Below are positions 24,221 to 32,144 of a stretch of 64,000 bases of DNA, piece by piece. Source of the DNA: CAYOXX01 sp964408025 (GTDB lineage: Bacteria; Acidobacteriota; DATKUA01). The stretch is from assembly GCA_964408025.1 (NCBI GenBank), contig CAYOXX010000005.1:1-64000 (forward strand), in the 5' to 3' direction. Position 1 is the first letter of the stretch. Each line of letters starts with the position of its first letter. Below the pieces are notes generated by a model, which was given only the letters and a program-made list of their open reading frames with translations, ran no database searches and was not told where the DNA came from. Both the position numbers and the translations under genes were made by a program.

Positions 24221-25258
24221 TTATTCAGTCTCGCCCACCAGCGGCTCAAGGGAAGTCATAACATCCCGCCTCAAGCGGTCGCCCACTTTTAGGTAGTGCC
24301 GCCGAGTAACATCTACCGAGACATGCCCCAATAACTCCTGTACCGCCACTTCGGGTAATCCGCGTTCCATCAGGGCAGTAGCAGTGGAACGACGAAAGGC
24401 TTGCGCTGTCGCCCCGGCGACCTTTGCTTTGCGTGCCACCCGACGGAGAGCACTGTCAAAAACGTGTCCCTTAAGTTTGCTGCCATCTTCCGCAGCGAAC
24501 ACCCATTCACCCCTTCGCTCCTGGGCCTTGAGAATGTGTTCCAGTAGAGGGGCGAGCGGTATGATCCGTTCCTTGCTGCCCTTCCCGAGGACGCGAAGTT
24601 CTTTACGGTCAAAATCAACGCTCTCCCAGCGCAGACCTAAGAGTTCGCTTCGCCTCAAGCCAGTTAGGGCCAATGTAGCAATCATGGTTCGATATTGCGG
24701 GTCCGCGGCGTCAAGCAAGCGCCGTATCTCTCCGCGCGAAAGCACCCTTCCTTTTTTAGCCGGAGCGGGTATGAACAGGAGTCCTTTGCGAGCGATCCGC
24801 TCCAAGTCGAAATACCGCAAGAACGCTCGGGCGGCCCTCAAATAGGCATTCACGCCTCCTGCTGTGTGGCCCTTCCCGGACAAGTGCGCTGTGTAGCCGC
24901 GCAATATCTCTACGTCTATGTCCTCAAGTTTCTCTACCCCGTCGCCTTTCAGGTATTCTAAGAGCCGCGGGAGAGCGTCACGATTATATAGCTGCGAGTT
25001 GTGCGACCACGTAGGATCCTTTTCCCGTAAGTATTGTTGATATCGTTCGTCGAGAGTCGGTGCAGCTTGCCGCTCCCAGGTCTCTTGTAAGTTCCCAAGA
25101 ATGAATTTGAGGCGCCGTTCGGCTTCTGCCCGACGCGTTGTGTCGAGCCATAAGAGATGTCGCTTACCCTCTGGATCATAAATTGCTGCGCGGTATTCTC
25201 TGCGACCGGTGTGCTGCCGGTAGTGTAACTTCAAGGCAATGCCGCGTCGTCTTCCCAT
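24221..25258 (-). CDS. int: Tyrosine recombinase / integrase
   Basis: 345 residues. N-terminal Arm/SAM-like domain up to about residue 165. The catalytic domain contains Arg in ALTGLRRSELLGLRW (about 197-211), the Lys-bearing VLGKGSKERIIPL (about 223-235), the box II Arg in AQAFRRSTATALM, LLGHVSVDVTRRHY with the second His, and the nucleophile Tyr in HYLKV. The box II His (HxxR) is replaced by Gln, giving Q-A-F-R. Its position 120 bases from the left tRNA fragment identifies it as the integrase of this element. Confidence 0.92.
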   Translation of the reverse strand: MGRRRGIALKLHYRQHTGRREYRAAIYDPEGKRHLLWLDTTRRAEAERRLKFILGNLQETWERQAAPTLDERYQQYLREKDPTWSHNSQLYNRDALPRLLEYLKGDGVEKLEDIDVEILRGYTAHLSGKGHTAGGVNAYLRAARAFLRYFDLERIARKGLLFIPAPAKKGRVLSRGEIRRLLDAADPQYRTMIATLALTGLRRSELLGLRWESVDFDRKELRVLGKGSKERIIPLAPLLEHILKAQERRGEWVFAAEDGSKLKGHVFDSALRRVARKAKVAGATAQAFRRSTATALMERGLPEVAVQELLGHVSVDVTRRHYLKVGDRLRRDVMTSLEPLVGETE

Positions 25259-25289
25259 GTCCCGAATTTATGGCGAGGGGGATTGTGTG

Positions 25290-25577
25290 TCAAGCAGCGT
25301 TTTTCAGCGCCGCCAGCAAGCCGTCTCGGGATATCGCCCAGCGCCCGCCTATCTTTTCCAGGCAGTCTCCGTAGTGCCTTTGCACGGTGTCCCTGTGCAT
25401 CCTTAGCAGCTTCGTCAGGTCCGCCAGATACCAAGTGTAAATCGGGCCGTCATTATCTGCCTCATAGCTCTCCAGCAGGCGCTCGGCGTCCAGACGCCTT
25501 TTGTTATCCCGCGCCCGAGCCGCCAAAGTCATTAAACGCCATTTCGTTTCAGCTATTTCTTGTGTGCGACTCTTCAT
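25290..25577 (-). CDS. Small HTH-like DNA-binding protein, possible excisionase
   Basis: 95 residues from the second of two adjacent ATGs (25577), which is better spaced from AAAGGA. The C-terminal half, YLADLTKLLRMHRDTVQRHYG...KIGGRWAISRDGLLAAL, has the layout of a winged helix-turn-helix of the MerR/excisionase type (recognition helix, then G-x-W-x-I strand). It lies between the integrase and the replication-type gene, where excisionases often sit. The N-terminal 40 residues are a basic helix. Confidence 0.55.
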   Translation of the reverse strand: MKSRTQEIAETKWRLMTLAARARDNKRRLDAERLLESYEADNDGPIYTWYLADLTKLLRMHRDTVQRHYGDCLEKIGGRWAISRDGLLAALKNAA

Positions 25578-25601
25578 CATCCTTCCTTTGACCTAAAATT
25601 A

Positions 25602-26276
25602 TTAAGCACTCTCGATAGCTCGTAGTGTATTCATTGCTTCTAGGCGCTCATCATTTTGTTTTTCCCAATAAGGGGGCGGCGCACTGGGGAGTATCCCCGG
25701 TGCGTCCGCAACTTGTCTCTGCGCTAGCAGAGAAGTTACTCTTTTAGTACTTACCCTCTTTTCCTTGGGGTCTCCCGTATGTTCTGAACCGACGGCTGTC
25801 GTATGTTCTAAAGGAACGTCTTCCTTAGAACCGACATCTGCCGTATGTTCTGAGGAACCGTTTCTATCGTAAGCCCGCTTCATTGCTTTCTTGACCGCTG
25901 CCACTACATCGGGGGAAGAGGCCCACTTCATTACGCCGGTGATATCATACACACATCTTTTGCTTTGCTTGCCGGGAACGCCACAAGTTCGCCACCTAAT
26001 CAGTCCCTTTTCTCGTAGGCGCTTCGAAACATCGCGCACCGTATACGGCGACATACCAGCATGAGAGGCAAGCTTTTTTCGAGAGGGGTAGACCTGTCTG
26101 GGGGGCTGGTATTTCCGCGAGAAGCGAATTAGTTGATGTAGAACGGCTTGATCATCAGCAGATAGATCAAGATCGGGACTGTGGTAGATTACAGCTAGAG
26201 TTGCCCGCAGATACGGATCGCGGATTTTGGATTCCTGGGGCGGGTTGCGGCCTTCCGCCGCGCTTTGACTGGACAC
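25602..26276 (-). CDS. HTH replication-initiator-like protein (HTH_36 type)
   Basis: 224 residues from GTG 26276 with GGAG about 11 bases upstream. Residues 30-115 match the helix-turn-helix domain common to phage replisome organisers and plasmid initiators: LSADDQAVLHQLIRFSR, VYPSRKKLASHAGMSPYTVR, then DVSKRLREKGLIRW. A linker contains three EHT repeats (SEHTADVGS, LEHTTAVGS, SEHTGDP), mirrored in DNA by GTATGTTCT at 25777, 25801 and 25843. The C-terminus is helical. It probably initiates element replication or regulates it, and borders the hairpin array. Confidence 0.6.
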   Translation of the reverse strand: MSSQSAAEGRNPPQESKIRDPYLRATLAVIYHSPDLDLSADDQAVLHQLIRFSRKYQPPRQVYPSRKKLASHAGMSPYTVRDVSKRLREKGLIRWRTCGVPGKQSKRCVYDITGVMKWASSPDVVAAVKKAMKRAYDRNGSSEHTADVGSKEDVPLEHTTAVGSEHTGDPKEKRVSTKRVTSLLAQRQVADAPGILPSAPPPYWEKQNDERLEAMNTLRAIESA

Positions 26277-26296
26277 TGCACTTCATCTCCATTCAG

Positions 26297-26532
26297 GCGC
26301 CCTCCGCAGGGCGCGGATGTGGTGCTTTCGGTTATTGTGGTTATTATCTTCTATTGAAACGAGCGCCGGAAGCGAACCTCCGGCGCCCGGTAAAGTTCGT
26401 GCCCGCTCGTATGAAGCACGCGGAGCGAGCGGGCGAAGATGCCAGTGCAGTGCTGGCGATGGAGAAGTTCAACCGGGCTCCGCTGCCCGGTATTAGAAAT
26501 CAAACAGAAAAGACGGCGATGTGCTCGCCGTC
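26297..26532. other. Array of six perfect stem-loops
   Basis: Six inverted repeats with perfect stems follow each other. (1) GCGCCCT/AGGGCGC, 26297-26314, 4-base loop. (2) GCGCCGGA/TCCGGCGC, 26363-26386, loop 8. (3) GCCCGCTCG/CGAGCGGGC, 26401-26434, loop 16. (4) GCCAG/CTGGC, 26441-26457, loop 7. (5) CCGGGC/GCCCGG, 26473-26490, loop 6. (6) GACGGCGA/TCGCCGTC, 26512-26532, loop 5. No T-runs follow, so they are not simple terminators. They may form a structured RNA, a replication origin or a packaging signal. Confidence 0.7.
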
Positions 26533-26639
26533 CATGTTATATGTACCATTATACCATACCTTGAGTCTCTCAGGGTGTCGAATTATGTCTAATTCTGAAA
26601 AGAAATTTTGCACCCCTTGCGGTGAAGATTAGCAGTCGG

Positions 26640-27000
26640 CACTACCCAGCTTGTAAACATCCCGACAGAGCAATTTCTCTAATATTTCAATTCTACTACT
26701 ATTATATCATATCCCACAGGAAAAATTCACGAGTTATGTCCATTTTCGGGTTTGGGCGCATTTTTCGTTCATCGCCGCATCTGATTGAAGCATAGTGTTT
26801 TATATTTATATCGCTAAATAGTAGCAATATAGGTCAAAAAAATATTAACTTTTTTGCCTTCAAAAACGAGACGATGTTAAAATTCCCGCGAAAAAACTTA
26901 ACAAATTACTTTATCTAGACTTTATTAGCAATTGCCGAGGCGCCTCCCGAAGAGATAGTTTTCCGGTTTTCATCCCCTCGAGAGTTTAATAATAGAGGAA
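26640..27000. other. AT-rich intergenic region, possible replication origin or promoter region
   Basis: Markedly AT-rich between the hairpin array and the 27020 gene, with an inverted repeat CAAAAAA-TATTAAC-TTTTTTG-like segment near 26835-26858 and several TATA-type boxes (for example around 26800-26815). No open frame longer than about 40 codons. AT-rich DNA beside a GC-hairpin array and an initiator-like gene is what an origin would look like, but no clear iterons were found. Confidence 0.35.
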
Positions 27001-27019
27001 TCCGAAGGGAGGAAGCATT

Positions 27020-27334
27020 ATGCCAATTGTGGACCCGAGCCATGCAATAGTTTATCGTGTTTATGTATCAGAGCCCGTTAAAAGAAATCCGTGTTTTGTA
27101 ACGCGTATCAAGGAGAAAGCCTTTGAATTGGAAATAGCATTGTTAAAAGGGCAACATCCACAGCTGCATAATCCGATTAATGGTAAATCTGTAGCTTGGA
27201 TAACAGAGCGCTACTTAGAGCCGCCAGAACATGCAAATCTAGGGGAACAAGAGATTCATCGTATGGAACTTCAAGAAGACGGAACAACACGACAAATTGT
27301 CGATGACATCGTCGCCAATTCTACATTGGATTGA
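27020..27334 (+). CDS. Hypothetical protein of the integrated element (104 aa)
   Basis: 104 residues from ATG 27020 with GGGAGGAAGCATT upstream, a strong start. It is the only plus-strand gene of the element. The sequence (VYRVYVSEPVKRNPCFVTRI, GKSVAWITERYLEPPEH) suggests a small alpha/beta protein. No family is recognised and no signal peptide is seen. Its lone orientation and strong ribosome-binding site suggest independent control, as for a lysogeny-type or accessory (defence, superinfection) gene. That role is inference. Confidence 0.6.
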   Translation: MPIVDPSHAIVYRVYVSEPVKRNPCFVTRIKEKAFELEIALLKGQHPQLHNPINGKSVAWITERYLEPPEHANLGEQEIHRMELQEDGTTRQIVDDIVANSTLD

Positions 27335-27506
27335 CGCGAAAAAGTACTACCCCCAGGACTTTCCGGCAGAGATAACGCCTTAGAACGCATCTGAGCGCGT
27401 TGTATGTGCGCTGGAGACCGGCGGAGGTGACAATACCGGCCCCCAGCGCAGAGGGAGGCCCCCGGAGCGGGCCGCGGGGGGGCCGCCCCAGGTGCAGTGG
27501 TGCGAC

Positions 27507-28490
27507 TTAGGTGCCGCCGCCTAAACTAGCGGCGCTGTAGACTTTGTACAGCGCGTCGTCGTGCAGCGCGGCGAATCCGCATAAGCTATACCAGCTCACG
27601 ATGCTACGTCTGCCGTACACGTCGCCAATGGCCGGACTCGGCCCGACGTTCTGGACCTGCGGGACTTTGCCCGCGTGCGCCCAGGCCATAGCAGAGTCAC
27701 CGATGAAGTAAGTGGCGTATACGTCCGCGCTGACGGCGCTTGCGGTGCTTCCGGCGCCAGCGAGCAACTGAATATTGCAGGTCGTGCTCTGAACGACGCG
27801 GCAGTTCTCGAAAATGCCGACCTCATCGCGCAACGGCTTTAAGGTCTCGCCAGCGTAAAGCTCCTTTTTCGTCCAGGAGCCGTCGCCGGTCTCGTCCTTG
27901 AGGTCCTTGAGTACGTGCGGGTGAATAATCGCCAGGTAGTATCCGCTCGTATCGAACGGAGGTGCTTTGGCCGTCCGCAGTCGCGCAACAGCGTTCCGGA
28001 AGTCGTCCGCGGATAGCTCGTTGCCGATTGTAATGACGCCAACGCTTGTAGCGCCGCCTGCATAGTCAACCCAGGTGGCTCCGGTCTGTGCATCGAACAC
28101 AGAGCGCGCTACCAGGTCGAGAGAATCGGCCGCGTGCTGACCTACGATTTTGGCCGCGTTCTCTTCCGGCTGCGCGTAGCTCGTTTTGGAGAGCTTGCCG
28201 CTGACCTCCACATGGTCGCCATATTCTTTCAATGTGACCGGAACATGCGTAATAGCAAGCGTTGACGGTGTGCCGTCGGTGGTCTCGCCAAGCGGTGTGG
28301 TGCTGCCGGTGAGCGCGTCCCATTTAGTGAACTGTACCGGGTCGCCTCTGCCGGCCTGGTCGCCCAGCGGATGTTCGCGCATCTGCGCGGCTTTTAAGAA
28401 TTGAGCGCGCTCAGAGAACGCGTGGATTCCGGCCTCTAACCAGAGGTCTTTTACGCCTTTCGTTAATGTGGCGGTAGTAGAAATTGCCAC
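27507..28490 (-). CDS. Phage major capsid protein, N4-gp56 family
   Basis: 327 residues from GTG 28490. HK97-fold coat protein of the N4-gp56 type, recognised from the conserved PVTLKEYGDHVEVSGKLSK (about 84-102), the early YADLR-like ERAQFLKAAQMREHPLGDQ, and HPHVLKDLKDETGDG (about 182-196). The length is typical. It is the structural subunit of an icosahedral head and would be useless without portal and packaging enzymes, which are absent here, so a helper phage or loss is implied. The downstream gap (27335-27506) holds only GC-rich inverted repeats near 27457-27484. Confidence 0.88.
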   Translation of the reverse strand: MAISTTATLTKGVKDLWLEAGIHAFSERAQFLKAAQMREHPLGDQAGRGDPVQFTKWDALTGSTTPLGETTDGTPSTLAITHVPVTLKEYGDHVEVSGKLSKTSYAQPEENAAKIVGQHAADSLDLVARSVFDAQTGATWVDYAGGATSVGVITIGNELSADDFRNAVARLRTAKAPPFDTSGYYLAIIHPHVLKDLKDETGDGSWTKKELYAGETLKPLRDEVGIFENCRVVQSTTCNIQLLAGAGSTASAVSADVYATYFIGDSAMAWAHAGKVPQVQNVGPSPAIGDVYGRRSIVSWYSLCGFAALHDDALYKVYSAASLGGGT

Positions 28491-28538
28491 AGTTATTCAC
28501 ATCCTTATTCCTTATTTTATCGCCATTTATAGGCGGTA

Positions 28539-29126
28539 TCATTTTAGTTTTCGCCCTGCTGCGAGTCGCCCTTCCGGGGTGCTCAAGTCGTCTTCCGCTG
28601 CTCCGAGTTCAGGCGCTCCTAGGCCCTTCGGCGCTCCGCTGCCCTGGCCTGTGGCCGCGGCTGCAAGATATTGATTGTTAACAAGAAAGCCCTGGACAAT
28701 GCCCTCCAGGTCCGCTTGGCTAACATCCTGGTCAACGCGCGACAGGAGACTATCGACTCCAACGCTTAGTGCTTCAGGTAGACCGCCTTGGGCGAGAAAA
28801 GATCCCGCCAGGCGCTCCCGCAGAGCGTTACTTTGCTTCGCAGAGGCCAGCTCGGCTTTGAGCCGCTTGACCTCTGCCTTGTGTGTTTCAGTCCGCGCTG
28901 AGAAGTCCGTCTCAAGCTCCTCAAGACGTTGTAGGGACGCGCGAACCTCTTCCGGGGACTTGCCCCCGTAGTCGCGGTGTACGGCGCGCTTGGCGCGCTC
29001 TAGCCGCTTGTTGAATGATTCACGATTCGGGAATTGAATCGGCTCATCCGGCACTTCTTCTACTTCCTCGACTTCATCGTCGGTATCCACGGATTCCGCC
29101 GTGTCGATGTCTTCGTTTTCGCTCAT
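28539..29126 (-). CDS. Phage head scaffolding protein
   Basis: 195 residues, highly acidic N-terminus (EDIDTAESVDTDDEVEEVEE), a long central coiled coil (about residues 45-105: EEVRASLQRLEELETDFSAR, KAEVKRLKAELASAKQSN) and a flexible Gly/Ala-rich C-terminus. This composition, size and position directly upstream of the capsid gene are typical of scaffold proteins, which direct capsid assembly and then leave the shell. ATG 29126 has GGAGGAATTAC upstream. Specific family membership (DUF4355-like) is tentative. Confidence 0.72.
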   Translation of the reverse strand: MSENEDIDTAESVDTDDEVEEVEEVPDEPIQFPNRESFNKRLERAKRAVHRDYGGKSPEEVRASLQRLEELETDFSARTETHKAEVKRLKAELASAKQSNALRERLAGSFLAQGGLPEALSVGVDSLLSRVDQDVSQADLEGIVQGFLVNNQYLAAAATGQGSGAPKGLGAPELGAAEDDLSTPEGRLAAGRKLK

Positions 29127-29199
29127 CTGTAATTCCTCCAGATAGTAAGTGAGGGAGGCGGAACTAGCCGCCCCCCCCTAGAGCTGACTGAGTGGCCAT

Positions 29200-29502
29200 T
29201 CACCGCTGGCCGTGCGTAAACTCTATATTTCTATTCTCCAAGAGCGCCAAGTGTCGCGGACTGCGCTCTAAATCCTCAGCGTATTTATCAGCAAAATTTT
29301 CACGATATGCGTTGTGCAGTAAAGATATCGCCGCCGCAATTGCGCTTAAGTCATAACTGTCCAATCCTATCAATTCGTCTAGTAGGCCGTGCATAAATTC
29401 CCGCTGTAGTTCCGCTCGCGCCAGTGCGCGCTCCAACTCTTGCTCTAAAAGCAAGCGCAGTTCTTTCGTTATCATCGTTTGTTCCTGTTCTCTGGTAGCC
29501 AT
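29200..29502 (-). CDS. Hypothetical phage-like protein (100 aa)
   Basis: 100 residues, predicted all-helical: ELRLLLEQELERALARAELQ, MHGLLDELIGLDSYDLSAIA, then a hydrophilic tail. The start overlaps the end of the upstream small-terminase-like gene by about 30 bases; an internal ATG at residue 10 (MITKEL) would lie nearer the stop and is a plausible alternative start. No family is recognised. It sits between terminase-like and scaffold genes, where connector or small head genes are usual. Confidence 0.5.
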   Translation of the reverse strand: MATREQEQTMITKELRLLLEQELERALARAELQREFMHGLLDELIGLDSYDLSAIAAAISLLHNAYRENFADKYAEDLERSPRHLALLENRNIEFTHGQR

Positions 29503-30140
29503 GGCCTGTTGTCCATAAATCGCTTACGTACGGACTGCGCCAAGTTCATCGGCTTGGGCTCGACTATTTCACCTTCCACAACTTCGCCCGGCGGGAGAAG
29601 AATGTCACGATTCTTAGTGGTGATAATCGACCGGAGTTTCTCCAGGTGCTCGCTCCCGGTGAGCACCGCTACCATCTTGAGCATAAAATACTCTGGCGTT
29701 ATTTCGCGCTCGCAGAGCTTGACGCAGTATGCCGCCAGGCGTTCTTGCAGGTCAGCGGGAGGCCCGGTGTTTATGATAATCTCTGTTGGCGGTGCCTCGA
29801 CATTCACGTCCAGGTCTACGTTGACACCGAAAGCGGCTAGGTCTCTCTGCCAAGCAAAGTAGGTCTTGAGCGCCTGCACGTCTCCGCGCTTAGCGCGCTT
29901 CAATAGCACCTCTACCATGTCCGCGTGCTGCTCGACTCCTACCATGCGGCGAACGACGGCCTTGACCGCCTCATAGAACGCTCCCTGCTTTCGCCAGGTC
30001 CACAGCGTTTTCCTGCTGACTCCGCACTGCGCCGCGATATCGTCGAACGGAGCATGCCCAGGAGTCGCCAAGAGGTAGGCCGCGCGCCACTGCCGGGGAG
30101 TTAAATCGTAGTGTTTCTCCAAGTCCTCGAATTGAGGCAA
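29472..30140 (-). CDS. Helix-turn-helix protein, putative small terminase subunit (phBC6A51 type)
   Basis: 222 residues. N-terminal HTH: LTPRQWRAAYLLATPGHAPF, then DDIAAQCGVSRKTLWTWRKQ (about 33-52), the arrangement in phBC6A51-family phage proteins and small terminases. It is followed by a helical region (VEVLLKRAKRGDVQALKTYF) and a C-terminal extension with VEGEIVEPKPM. It could recognise packaging sites. No large terminase with Walker motifs is found in the element. It lies six bases downstream of the serine recombinase gene. Confidence 0.65.
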   Translation of the reverse strand: MPQFEDLEKHYDLTPRQWRAAYLLATPGHAPFDDIAAQCGVSRKTLWTWRKQGAFYEAVKAVVRRMVGVEQHADMVEVLLKRAKRGDVQALKTYFAWQRDLAAFGVNVDLDVNVEAPPTEIIINTGPPADLQERLAAYCVKLCEREITPEYFMLKMVAVLTGSEHLEKLRSIITTKNRDILLPPGEVVEGEIVEPKPMNLAQSVRKRFMDNRPWLPENRNKR

Positions 30141-30146
30141 TGCTAA

Positions 30147-30818
30147 TCACTTCCTACTGAGAATGTTAAAGACATATTCACGCTGCCACTCGGCACCGCT
30201 GCGCGTTAGCAGACCGCGCTCATTCAGCCGCGCCGCTATCTTGGCGAACGAGAGTCCCTTCCGCCGCAGCCGCTTCATCGCCCGGATGATCCGTTGCTCC
30301 TCTGGACAGTCTTCCAGGTGCCGCCCGTTCTCTCCAAGCTGGCGACCGTAGGCTATCGCTCCCATGCGCGTCCCTTGCGCCCGCCTCACCGCATGAGCCT
30401 CCGTGATACGCTCCCTTATCCGCTCGCTTTCCATCTCTGCGACGGCACCGAGTATATGTATCACTAGACGTCCTGTAGGACTCGACGTGTCCAGGCTATC
30501 AGTGACGGATACCAGCGCCACCCCCGCGCGCTGAAACGTGTCCAGGAGCCCCGTCAAGTCCCTCAGCGAGCGCGTTATCCGGTCCAGGCGGTAGACTACT
30601 ACCCCGTCCACTTCGCGGCGCTTGACGGCCTGTAGGACGCGCGCTACACCCGGGCGGCGCATACTCCGCGCAGACTTCCCCGCCTCCACGACGATATCGG
30701 CCAGTTCTGCGCCCTGAGCGGCCGCCATAGCCTCTATCCGCTCCCGCTGCATGTCCAGGGATAGGCCGTTGCGCGCCTGGCGTCCAGTGCTGACTCTCAC
30801 ATACCCGAGATACCTCAT
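30147..30818 (-). CDS. Serine recombinase (resolvase/invertase family)
   Basis: 223 residues from ATG 30818, chosen because GGAGGCGACA lies just upstream; the open frame runs back to 30932 without a good start. The N-terminal catalytic domain has YVRVSTGRQ with the nucleophile Ser, VVVYRLDRITRSLRDL and ILGAVAEMESERIRERI, all standard. The C-terminal part is a Hin/resolvase-like HTH (GLSFAKIAARLNERGLLTRSG). Length and architecture fit small resolvase/invertase enzymes, not large serine integrases. It is a second recombinase in an element that already has a tyrosine integrase. Confidence 0.88.
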   Translation of the reverse strand: MRYLGYVRVSTGRQARNGLSLDMQRERIEAMAAAQGAELADIVVEAGKSARSMRRPGVARVLQAVKRREVDGVVVYRLDRITRSLRDLTGLLDTFQRAGVALVSVTDSLDTSSPTGRLVIHILGAVAEMESERIRERITEAHAVRRAQGTRMGAIAYGRQLGENGRHLEDCPEEQRIIRAMKRLRRKGLSFAKIAARLNERGLLTRSGAEWQREYVFNILSRK

Positions 30819-30987
30819 TGTCGCCTCCATTGTTACACTTTGCAAGCAAGCTATAACAATTATAGCACTTGAGGCGCCAAAGTCAAGCGAAATCGTAATG
30901 TAACGCGATATTGCTAAATATCGGCCTGTCAACGACTTGCAGGGAGCCCTATATGGTATCTGTTACGCCCCGTGTAGGCGATGCGCC

Positions 30988-31164
30988 TTATTTCGCCCGT
31001 GGTGTTAGGCGTATTCTCCGGCCGTCCTGGTCCACATCATAGCGGTCCATTAGGCTGCGGTATGTCTTGACCGGTATCGCGTAGCCGCCAACAAACATCC
31101 GCTCTGTAGACTCTGGCTCCTCGCCGGCCTCTATCCTATCTTTCAGTTCTCGGTATACTGACAC
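30988..31164 (-). CDS. Small hypothetical protein (58 aa)
   Basis: A 58-codon frame starting with GTG three bases after the stop of the 31168-31398 gene, so it is probably coupled. It begins VSVYRELKDRIEAGEEPEST, then FVGGYAIPVKTYRSLMDRYD, and ends with basic residues. Composition and codon use look protein-like. No family is recognised. No independent ribosome-binding site is evident. Confidence 0.45.
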   Translation of the reverse strand: MSVYRELKDRIEAGEEPESTERMFVGGYAIPVKTYRSLMDRYDVDQDGRRIRLTPRAK

Positions 31165-31167
31165 TCG

Positions 31168-31398
31168 TTATGCCACATCCTCTTCTACGTCCAGGAACCC
31201 CAAGAGCTTGGGTGTGCACCACTCTGCGCGAGAGTGATACCAGTTCACCTTCACTCTCCACTCACCCGGCCGTATCTCGCGCAGGCCGGTCACCGTGTGC
31301 TCTGGCACATTCTCAGTTCTAATCCTCTCCGCTACTGCTTCCGCCTCAGCCCTGGTCATGCCGCCGCTCGGGATACTCACATACTCAGCTTTAGTCAT
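31168..31398 (-). CDS. Hypothetical protein of the integrated element (76 aa)
   Basis: 76 residues with an excellent start: AGGAGG five bases before ATG 31398. The sequence (SGGMTRAEAEAVAERIRTEN, GEWRVKVNWYHSRAEW) suggests one helix and a beta-hairpin. No family is recognised. It lies nine bases downstream of the 31408 gene and immediately upstream of the 58-aa frame, so these three genes probably form one transcript with the 31962 gene. Confidence 0.6.
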   Translation of the reverse strand: MTKAEYVSIPSGGMTRAEAEAVAERIRTENVPEHTVTGLREIRPGEWRVKVNWYHSRAEWCTPKLLGFLDVEEDVA

Positions 31399-31407
31399 GT
31401 TTTCCTC

Positions 31408-31869
31408 CTATGTTTCGCCGTTAGGCGTTTTCCTCTTGTGCTCGCTTTCCTTTTTCACGCGCGCAATCTGCTGTTCGAGCTCTTCTTTTTCTCTTTCAAG
31501 CTTTTCACTTTGTTTGGCTATCGCTAATATCTGTTTCCCATATTTCAATACTATCTGCCTTTCTGGACTTAAGTCCGGATAACGATTCTCCAAAACTTGC
31601 CTAGTCAACTTTTCAAAGCTCCGATAGCTCAGCCTCGTTTTAGTGCCGTTTTCTAACGTGAATTCTATATCATATTTCTCTTCTGAATTAAGCACGGGAG
31701 AAATATTGGCAGCAAGTGCCGCAGCATCATGTTGGCGCACCAGCTCTCCATTATCCAAGGCGTTAATTTTTTCAAGTAACATTCTGGCCGCTGCTTCTTC
31801 TTCAGGAGACCACTCTTCGCTCTCGGGGGGCTGAATGAAATCATTTAAATTTAGGGCCTTGCGCTTCAT
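31408..31869 (-). CDS. Hypothetical coiled-coil protein of the integrated element (153 aa)
   Basis: 153 residues. The N-terminal 100 residues are mixed helical (EEWSPEEEAAARMLLEKINA) with a strand region (YDIEFTLENGTKTRLSYRS). The C-terminal 45 residues form a coiled coil (QSEKLEREKEELEQQIARVK) with a basic tail. No recognised family. The start at 31869 is supported only by a weak GAG upstream. It belongs to the right-hand early-type gene group of the element. Confidence 0.55.
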   Translation of the reverse strand: MKRKALNLNDFIQPPESEEWSPEEEAAARMLLEKINALDNGELVRQHDAAALAANISPVLNSEEKYDIEFTLENGTKTRLSYRSFEKLTRQVLENRYPDLSPERQIVLKYGKQILAIAKQSEKLEREKEELEQQIARVKKESEHKRKTPNGET

Positions 31870-31961
31870 TGTCGATCTCGACTCGCTTGTTTAATTCCAA
31901 TATAACGCTCAATTACTCCAGGGTGAAGAAATTTGTGTTGCGTTGTGTTGCATGAATCGGC

Positions 31962-32144
31962 CTATTGTCGTGTATGCTCGTGCATACCATCAAGAACCTC
32001 CACGAAACGCTTGTTCTCCTGGAGTTGCTCTAGCCCCAGCTGGAGGACGGTAGCGACTACATCTTCCAGAGGCAGCCGCTCGGCCTCTGCGATGTGGCGA
32101 AGCCGCCTCGACGTGGCGGCCGGTAGCAGTGTTTTTTGCTTCAT
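31962..32144 (-). CDS. Small ribbon-helix-helix-like regulator (60 aa)
   Basis: 60 residues: a short N-terminal strand (KQKTLLPA), then TSRRLRHIAEAERLPLEDVV and ATVLQLGLEQLQENKRFVEV, the strand-helix-helix layout of Arc/CopG/MetJ-type DNA-binding proteins. ATG 32144 has TTGAGGCAACGAA upstream. It is the first gene inside the right attachment site, a usual place for an element repressor. The region 32145-32298 before the attachment site has no gene. Confidence 0.55.
   Translation of the reverse strand: MKQKTLLPAATSRRLRHIAEAERLPLEDVVATVLQLGLEQLQENKRFVEVLDGMHEHTRQ

Noticed and set aside
26297..26532. CRISPR array
   Set aside because: The units are different hairpins with unequal spacing, not identical direct repeats with spacers; no cas genes are nearby.
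26201..26632. 143-codon plus-strand frame over the hairpin array
   Set aside because: No ribosome-binding site, overlaps the start of the initiator-like gene, and its sequence is dictated by the inverted repeats.
27457..27484. Terminator after the capsid gene
   Set aside because: A GC-rich inverted repeat exists (GGCCCCC/GGGGGCC) but no T-run follows on the minus strand, so a terminator cannot be supported.
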